DNA from: Cololabis saira
Taxonomy: Eukaryota; Chordata; Actinopteri; Beloniformes; Belonidae
Length of the DNA stretch: 64,000 bases
Direction: 5' to 3'
NCBI RefSeq assembly: GCF_033807715.1
Contig: NC_084601.1
Coordinates: 20,416,129-20,480,128, forward strand
In this document: in pieces, positions 57,061 through 64,000 of the stretch
Numbering within the stretch: the first letter of the stretch is position 1
Layout: each line of letters starts with the position of its first letter
Translations under genes and position numbers: made by a program
The notes under the pieces: generated by a model
The model's input: only the letters and a program-made list of their open reading frames with translations
Database searches by the model: none
Told to the model about the DNA's origin: nothing

Positions 57061-57141
57061 TCCGACAGGCTCAAGGAAGGACTGCTCCAGCCTGCGGAGA
57101 GAGCTGGTTGTGGGCGTGGTTTCAGCAGCGGAGGCCAAACC

Positions 57142-57175
57142 TCTGCGCCTAGGGTGACGTCACCCTAGGCGCAGA
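57142..57175. repeat. Perfect 34-bp palindrome centred on a CRE
   Basis: Both arms read TCTGCGCCTAGGGTGAC toward the centre, giving TGACGTCA at 57155-57162. There are no mismatches or spacer. TGACGTCA is the full CREB/ATF site; binding is not shown. Confidence 0.97.
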
Positions 57176-57281
57176 TTTTAATCGGCTCAAAAAAAAATCA
57201 CATGAGACACAGGTGAGGGGAGACCACTTTATATATGTTAAAACAAGAAAAACCGTGTTTTTCATAATATGTCCCCTTTAA

Positions 57282-57796
57282 GCTAAACAGTGCCAAGAAA
57301 AACTCCCCTGCAGGACCTGGATCATAAGGGGGGGGGGGGCCCTCCTGCTGGAGGTCAGCTGGGTAGAGCAGGAAAAGGGAGATCAAAAACAGACACAGAA
57401 TTACAGAGAGAGGAGAGACAGACACAATGGTTAGTTAGTGCACTACAGGGACGACTACATACGGATGTAAACAGCAGATACTGAGGTGGTCAGAGGGGGG
57501 GACTGTAGGTCAGGATGTCAACAGGCATCTAGCAGACATCCATACAGACAGGTGGAAGCAAACACTGGGATGGTCAGAGGGTGGGACTGCAGGTCACCAT
57601 GCAGCTCCTGAAGCTCCGGCCTGCAAACATGCACAAAAGATACTTAATAAATAATAATAATTAATAAATGGGAAAGGAAGAGAAGGATGATGGGCACCGC
57701 TCACTGGATCATGTTGGTGTCCCCCCTGCAGCGTAGGCCTATAGCATCTGTTTAAGACCAGCCTGACCTAGTCTTGTCCGGTAGCTGAAGCTATGA
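57282..57796 (-). repeat. LINE 3' UTR segment
   Basis: The phrase AAAAACTCCCCTGCAGGACC with the C/G-rich run after it belongs to the 3' UTR of the same antisense LINE. It includes the repeated phrase GGTCAGAGGG (G)nGACTG at about 57488 and 57572. No gene is present. Confidence 0.5.
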
Positions 57797-58066
57797 CTAC
57801 TGGCACACAAAAAAGTTTACACTAACGAGATGCTTTACTGAACAGAAACATTTTAAGTTGGGATTTAAAGCTTGAGGTGGTGTTAGTCTTCCAAACATAT
57901 TACATAGTAATGGTGCCTGATAGCAGAAGACCCGTCCTCCAAATCTACATTTGGATACTCTAGGAACTACGAGTAAACCTCCACTCTGAGAACGGAGAGC
58001 TCTTTTAGGAAGATAAGGTACTATTAGGTCTCGTAGATAAGCAGGAGCTAGGACATTTTTGGCTTT

Positions 58067-58491
58067 TGTTAGGACTCGGCCGGCTGGGCTTTCCTCCGCG
58101 GCCCGGTCGCACTGGGAGCGCGGAGTCGGCACGCCATGTGGCCAGGGGAGCTGCACGCGCAGCGACAATGACGAGCCGGGTGCGCACCGGCGGGCAGCAG
58201 AGTCCACAGCTGCAGCTCGTCAGCTCGTCTGTGAAGAGAGGTTAAAGAGCGGGGCTGCCAGTAGCTCGGTGCTAGTTCGTTTGTTGGATTGTTTGATTAG
58301 TTGTTTGCTTGTGGTTTTTTTTCCTGTGATTTTTTAGTTCCCTGTGAGGAAGTTTTCAGTTCCCTGTGAGGAAGGATTATGTTCCCTGTGGGAGTCTTTT
58401 TGTGTTTTCAATTAAACTACGCCTCGTTTTGGCTAAAGTTTAACCCTGTTTGGTGTTGTGCACTTGGGTTCAAAGAAAAGAATCCTTAACA
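58067..58491. mobile_element. Solo LTR inside the L2-type LINE
   Basis: The 425-bp segment starts TGTTAGGA and ends TCCTTAACA (short inverted TG...CA ends). It is flanked by GCTTT (58062-58066) and ACTTT (58492-58496), a 5-bp target duplication with one mismatch. Removing it rejoins the LINE reading frame between KTFIT and KAKNVL. The interior is GC-rich on the left, T-rich on the right, and repeats GTTCCCTGTG three times (about 58337-58400). No internal retroelement genes remain, as expected after LTR-LTR recombination. Its family is unknown. Confidence 0.75.
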
Positions 58492-58940
58492 ACTTTAGTA
58501 ATAAAAGTTTTACGGGGAGCCGAGGGAGGCTAACACAGGAGAGACGTGGTCTCTCTTGTTGATTCCTGTCAGCACTCGCGCTGCTGCATTTTGGATCAGC
58601 TGGAGGATATTCAGCGAATTACTTGGACATCCTGCTAATAACACATTACAGTAATCTAGCCTAGAAAATACAAACGCGTGAATTAGTTTTTCAGCATCAC
58701 TCTGGGAGGATGTTCCTAATCTTTGCAATATTATGGTGATGTTGTTTAAACAACAAATCCTGATTGAAAATAACACCAAGGTGCACAGTTATACTGGAGG
58801 CCATCGGAACACCATCTAATCCCTCCCTAAGTTGTTTGGGACCTAAAGTAATAACCTTGGTTTTATCTGCCAAATTTTGAAAAAAAAAAAATATATAGTG
58901 GACATCCATGCCTTAATGTCCTTAAAACATGCCTGAAGTT

Positions 58941-59655
58941 TGGCTAATGAGGGGAAACTAGGTTTTCTATTTCAGACCCAATCAAGAAGAGTACCTGAAG
59001 TCTGTTTCAGGAATAGAGGTAACTTACATTCAAGGTCAGTTACTGCTTTCTCCCCAATTTATTCTCATATCACGTGCATTTTAGTGCATAACTGATAAAC
59101 AACTTTATCGCTGCACCAAAACAGCGCTACCAGGACTCCTTTGAAGAAGTAGTCTTGGTACAGCTATCAGTGAACTCTTTTGTGGTCCATTTATGGAGTG
59201 AAAGCTTCATGACATGATTTGACCCAGCTGTGGGAGTGGGGCTGTCCATATATTTGAGCTAAAAATGCTTCCATAGCCAGCTGGGTATTGCATTGTGGGT
59301 TATGGGGGAGCACATTAACAAATATGACAAACAGAAGGTAACATAAACAGTCATGTACAAACAACACCCAGCCACGGCCATTTACTACATTTACAAACAA
59401 GAGATACAAACACTACAGAAAGAAAGGGCCAACTCTGGGTCCATACCTGTTCTAGTTGTATTGTTTCATGTTTTTACATTTATCTTTTTACTTTAAGCCA
59501 GTTGTTATGGAAACATGAGACTCTACCAGCACTGATATTCACTACTGACGGCACTGACTGCTGTCATGTTGTCAGTAAAAACAACCCTTGTGAACAGTAA
59601 CCAATCTAAATGAAAAATTATACAATGTAATCTAGGGAGGCTCCATCCACATGTA
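58941..59655. other. Non-coding DNA, nothing recognised
   Basis: No supported exon or repeat family. Confidence 0.4.
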
Positions 59656-60660
59656 TGAAAGCGACCAAGTGTCATGGCTAGGGGTATATAGGGCCCAGAT
59701 GCAGGAAACGAAGGTGGCAGGAATTTCAAAAAATTTGATTTATTTAACAAAAAGCTCATAAATGCAGGAAAAAACAAAAGACAAAACAAGAGCCCAAAAC
59801 TTGAAAGAACCCCAGAACTAACTATGACACGGCACATGATGGAACACATAGTACGGACCAGCAGGGAGAAAGGGAAAGACAAGACAAGATATAAGCTGTG
59901 TCCCAATTCAGGGGCTGCGTCCTTCGAGGGCTGGATTTGAAGGCCGATTACGTCACAGCGGCGCGCCGAAGGCTGTCCCATTTCGAAGGCTCCTTCAAAT
60001 GCAGCCCACAAATGCAGCCTTCTTTTCCCGCTGTTTGAAGGATCCATCGGTTGTATCCTCCGCGGCCCACCATATCCCAAGATGCATTGCGCACAGCCAG
60101 AAAAATATTTATTTCCAGAAAAATATTTTCAGATTCAAATTTTTTCAGAAAAATATTTTTTTTCTGAAAAAACGGACATGCCTCTCTTCCTCCTCCAACA
60201 AAATGAAAAACAAAAAAAACAAAAACAAAACTTCTGGTTCCATTTCTTTTTTTTTTTTTTTGGTTCTTTCTTTATTTTCTATCGTGTTTTCTTTCTTTCT
60301 TTCTTTTTCTTTCTTTCTTTCTGTCTATCTTGCTGTCTGTCTATCTTTCTTTCTTTCTACTTTGTTTAGTGACGTTGGACAAGGGCGGGAACAGCTGGTG
60401 ACGCAACCAGGAAATCCCCCACAGGCTAGACCGTCTCATTTCACTCCATCCGTCCAGCCTTCGGTATGGTCTTCGCGGTCTTCGAAGGCGTGGCCTGCGA
60501 AGACCGCGTCCTCAGAAGGACCCAGCCCCTGAATTGGGACACAGCCCTAGACATGGGACTTGACAAGACACAGGTGCAAACAATCAAGGCAGATGGGAAC
60601 AAGGGAAGTCAAGACAAAACTAAAACTCAATGATATATGTATTCAAAATAATACAGGAAC
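59656..60660. repeat. Degenerate repeat hosting a hAT-type MITE
   Basis: The flanks on both sides (CAAAAGACAAAACAAGAGCCC; ACAAGACACAGGTGCAAACA; ATCAAGGCAGATGGGAACAA) are A/G-rich and resemble LTR-retroelement-derived repeats of teleosts. No reading frame remains. The MITE at 59895-60545 interrupts it. Confidence 0.35.
59895..60545. mobile_element. MITE with 23-bp perfect inverted ends
   Basis: GCTGTGTCCCAATTCAGGGG followed by CTG at 59895-59917 is exactly inverted at 60523-60545. Further inward, CGTCCTTCGAGG on the left corresponds loosely to CTCAGAAGGAC on the right, with several GAAGGC/GCCTTC motifs. The interior of about 600 bp has T-rich and (TTTC)n stretches (about 60280-60360) and no transposase. 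Such ends are typical of hAT-type MITEs, but an 8-bp target duplication is not clear here. Confidence 0.75.
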
Positions 60661-61030
60661 CTACATACAAACAGTGACACCAAAGAATCAATCTGATATG
60701 CTGAATCAATAAGGGCACAGGTATCAATAAATCAATCAATACCTGATAATCGATCTATCTCCTCTGCTGCAGCAGCTGTGTTATTTTCTCTACAGAAAAT
60801 CTGTTTATATTTGCCGTATATTGGAAAAGATTACATCCACTGCCAATCCAGGAAGCAGGAACACACGGAGGCACACGTCAAGCACTGGAACTGCATCTGC
60901 ATCAAAAACCACAAACAAAACCCAAAACCAACACGGAGCCGACCAAAACACAAGCAACAATCAATCCAAATCATAGTCTGAGCTAAGCTACCAGTAGCTA
61001 ACCCCAAAAACTACAGAGCAAGCAATGCAT

Positions 61031-61048
61031 GTGCGTGTGCGTGTGCGT

Positions 61049-61107
<59 letters not shown>

Positions 61108-61460
61108 TGTGTGTAATCGGCGTGTGTGTGTACGTACATGTCTTTGTGGCTATGTGTGTGTGTGTATGTATATGTTTGTGTGGCTGTGTATGTGTGTGTA
61201 TGTGTATGTATACGTATATGACTGAGTGGCTATATGTGTGTGAGTGTGTGTGTGTGTGTGTATGAGCGAGTATATGTATGTGTGGCTAAATGTAACTGTG
61301 TGTGTGTATGCATATGTGTGGCTATGTGTGTTTATGTGTGCATGCATGAATGTATGAATATGTATACGTCTATGTGAGTGTGTATATGTCTATGTGGCTA
61401 TGTGGGTATGCGTGTGTGTGTATTTGTGTGTGTGCGTGTGTGTGTGTGTATGTGTGTGTA
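61031..61460. repeat. (GTGTGC)n/(GT)n tract decaying into TATGTG repeats
   Basis: Five GTGTGC units, then pure GT to about 61100, then about 350 bp of imperfect GTGTGTATGTG and GTGGCTATGTG units. The open frames here are artefacts. Confidence 0.95.
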
Positions 61461-61479
61461 ATAAACAAAAAAAAAAAAA

Positions 61480-62540
61480 AACAACCACTGTTGACCAAAG
61501 TGCTTTACAGTTATAATCAAATAGAAACATGGACTACAAAAATAATAAAACACATAGAAACATTCTAGAAAAAATCCAATGAAAAGAAACAAAAGTATGA
61601 AATCCATCAATAAATAAATCAATAAAAAGGCTATTATAAGCCAAATGCCAATCTGAATAGATGCGTCTTTAGTTTGGATTTGAATTGACGCGGGTTAGTG
61701 AGGGACCGCAACTCAAGGGGCGGCGTGTTCCAGAGTTTAGGACCAGCTATACTGCAAAAGTGCGATCAACCCACTTTTTCACCTTTGTCCCTGGAACCTT
61801 TAAAAAAAGTTGGCTCGCTGAACGCAAAGTTCTGCTGGGTTGACAGAAATTTAAATAATTGCAGATATGAGGGACCAAGGCCATTTATAGCACTAAAACC
61901 AAACAAGAGCTTAATATGAATTCTAAGTTAAACAGGGAGCCAGTGTAAAGAATAGAGGACAGGTGTGATGTGGTCGTGCTTCTGAGTAATTGTTAGCAGG
62001 CGAGAAGCATCGTTCTAGACAAGTTGCAAACGACGCAGTAGAGTTTGATACCAAAATAAAGGGCATTACGATAATCAAGCCGGGAACTAATGAAAACATG
62101 TAAAGCCTTCTCAAGGTCACTACGGCTCAAGAACGGCTTGACTTTTGTGAGGAGTTGAAGTTGCCAGAAGCTCGCCCTGACAACAGATTTGGTCTGTTTG
62201 TCAAACTTTAAAGTGTTGTCAAAAACCACGCCCAGATTTCTGACTACCTGGTTGAAATGAGGGGCGAGGGCATCAAGACCTGGGATAAATGAGGAAACTG
62301 TACTACTGGGGAGTTTGGAAGGATCAAATACAATACATTCAGTTTTACTCTCATTTAAGGAGGAGATGTTTTGAGACAGACAATTAATGTTGTCTAAGCA
62401 TATATAGATGGATTCCTGGGAATTTGTTGTTTTATCCTTTAATGTCTTTGCATTTTCACATGAAATGTTCACATTCCCTTGCAAGTCTATGTAACGCGTT
62501 CCAAAAGTTTCTTTTAGTCTGTATGTGCACATTTGTAATT
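61480..62540 (-). mobile_element. 3' end of an L2-type LINE
   Basis: On the minus strand the frame from about 62370 reads SLNESKTECIVFDPSKLPSS, LGVVFDNTLKFDKQ, LTKVKPFLSRSDLEKALHVF and SSRLDYRNALYFG. After a frameshift near 62010 it reads TPVLYSLHWLPV, GLGPSYLQ and SIAGPKLWNTPPLELRSL. These are reverse transcriptase C-terminal motifs of L2-clade LINEs. The palm domain is missing (5' truncation) and there are stops. The tail is near 61480-61520 (AAGTGCTTTACAG then A-rich). Confidence 0.75.
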
Positions 62541-62653
62541 GTTTCTTACTCCCTCATGTCACATAACCTAGCACTGATATAAAAAAACACTCGTGAAAAG
62601 AATTTTCTCACACTGCTCTGCAGGTTTACTCAGCTTTCTTCCCCTGCCCTCAG

Positions 62654-62808
62654 CAGCAGGTGAACATCCCAGCTTTGAGCGATTATCCATAAAATATCCT
62701 GACATGATTCCGCAGGCTATCTTTGATGCATACTGCATAGAGGACGAACCCTTGGCTCACACCTTACCAACATACCAAACACACTGCCCTGAGGGCTCTT
62801 ATTCTTAA
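62654..62808 (+). other. Weak candidate terminal exon
   Basis: A good polypyrimidine acceptor (CTTTCTTCCCCTGCCCTCAG) precedes an open frame including SFERLSIKYPDMIPQAIFDA and ending CPEGSYS-stop at 62806-62808. AATAAA follows at 62911-62916. I recognise no domain, and no upstream exon is identified. It may be chance. Confidence 0.18.
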
Positions 62809-63088
62809 GCACCTGCACTGCTTACATGAGCGAGGAAGCGGTCGGTTAACAAGTGTGTAACGCTGATACAGCAATGCCCAGCAAACATAACAGAACTGCA
62901 GACAGTGGGGAATAAACAGACAGTCAATTATGACAGGAGAGCTAAATTAACATCGTACCGAAACAGATGGTGGATGTAGCTGCGGGTTTAAACATATGGA
63001 CATCCAAAAGCGCAACGATTGGCCATCAATTCAAACACAACCTGTGCCGTGCCTCCAGCTTTTGCACAAGAGCCTGCACACACAGGCA

Positions 63089-64000
<912 letters not shown>

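Larger units (their letters stand above)
56131..57281. mobile_element. piggyBac-like non-autonomous element (TTAA-flanked)
   Basis: Perfect 15-bp inverted ends AGGGGACATATTATG (56135-56149) and its complement (57263-57277) are each bounded by TTAA (56131-56134 and 57278-57281). On both sides the LINE 3' UTR resumes. The 1143-bp interior has no transposase. It contains an 81-bp palindromic segment, a direct duplication of about 175 bp and a perfect 34-bp palindrome. The target site and structure indicate a piggyBac-type MITE. Confidence 0.8.
55990..58940 (-). mobile_element. L2-type LINE, antisense, split by two insertions
   Basis: The 3' end at 55991-56015 reads ATTCAATTCAATTTTATTTA on the plus strand, the standard end of a common teleost LINE. 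Translated on the minus strand, 58909-58510 gives DKTKVITLGPKQLRE, LGVIFNQDLLF, SRLDYCNVLLAG and LIQNAAARVLTG; 58060-57797 gives NVLAPAYLRDLIVPYLPKRA and LRSQSGGLLVVPRVSK. These are the post-catalytic region and C-terminus of an L2-clade reverse transcriptase. The 5' portion with the YADD-type centre is absent and there are frameshifts. A solo LTR (58067-58491) and a TTAA-flanked element (56131-57281) interrupt it. Confidence 0.75.

Overview
This is a window of a vertebrate nuclear genome, almost certainly a teleost fish. Three things point there. There is one intact single-exon SoxC gene (sox4). The interspersed repeats are of teleost type: Tc1-like transposons, an RTE-clade LINE, L2-type LINEs, palindromic hAT MITEs, Harbinger-like and TTAA-flanked elements. 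There are many very long CA/TG and TA dinucleotide tracts. Nothing bacterial or viral is seen: no operons, CRISPR array, rRNA or convincing tRNA gene.

Region by region. 1-8.6 kb is AT-rich non-coding DNA with a small TTAA-flanked MITE (3.9-4.3 kb) and TA/TG microsatellites. 8.7-12.6 kb is the sox4 transcription unit on the minus strand: TATA/CCAAT promoter near 12.35-12.44 kb, 5' UTR, one coding exon (10736-11875) and a 3' UTR of about 2 kb ending near 8.69 kb. A 98-bp TG tract lies about 100 bp upstream of the distal CCAAT box. About 4 kb upstream of sox4, on the same strand, two (perhaps three) exons with compatible splice phases look like the 3' end of an unrecognised gene (16011-17233). 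From 17.8 kb on, the window is a repeat-laden gene desert: MITE-like repeats, a fragment of a domesticated-type hAT reading frame (18.4-18.7 kb), a SINE-like repeat (22.4-23.1 kb), a Harbinger-like element with GGGCGCA arrays at both ends (23.6-24.8 kb), a composite repeat with about 465-bp internal tandem units and a nested hAT MITE (25.3-27.9 kb), and a 2.34-kb non-autonomous hAT-type element with a perfect 8-bp target duplication (32.6-35.0 kb).

35-47.6 kb is mostly unique non-coding DNA with microsatellites. 48.8-54.9 kb is a nest: a Tc1 element inside the 5' part of an RTE-type LINE that has its own 12-bp target duplication, followed by a second, truncated Tc1-like element. 56.0-58.9 kb is a second nest: an antisense L2-type LINE split by a solo LTR and by a TTAA-flanked element that carries a perfect 34-bp palindrome centred on TGACGTCA. 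59.6-62.5 kb holds a hAT-type MITE and another L2-type LINE 3' end.

Functionally, sox4 is the only gene I can name: a SoxC HMG-box activator of neural and other progenitors. The surrounding desert fits the usual long-range regulatory landscape of SoxC genes, but conserved enhancers cannot be identified without alignment. All transposase and reverse transcriptase reading frames seen are broken.
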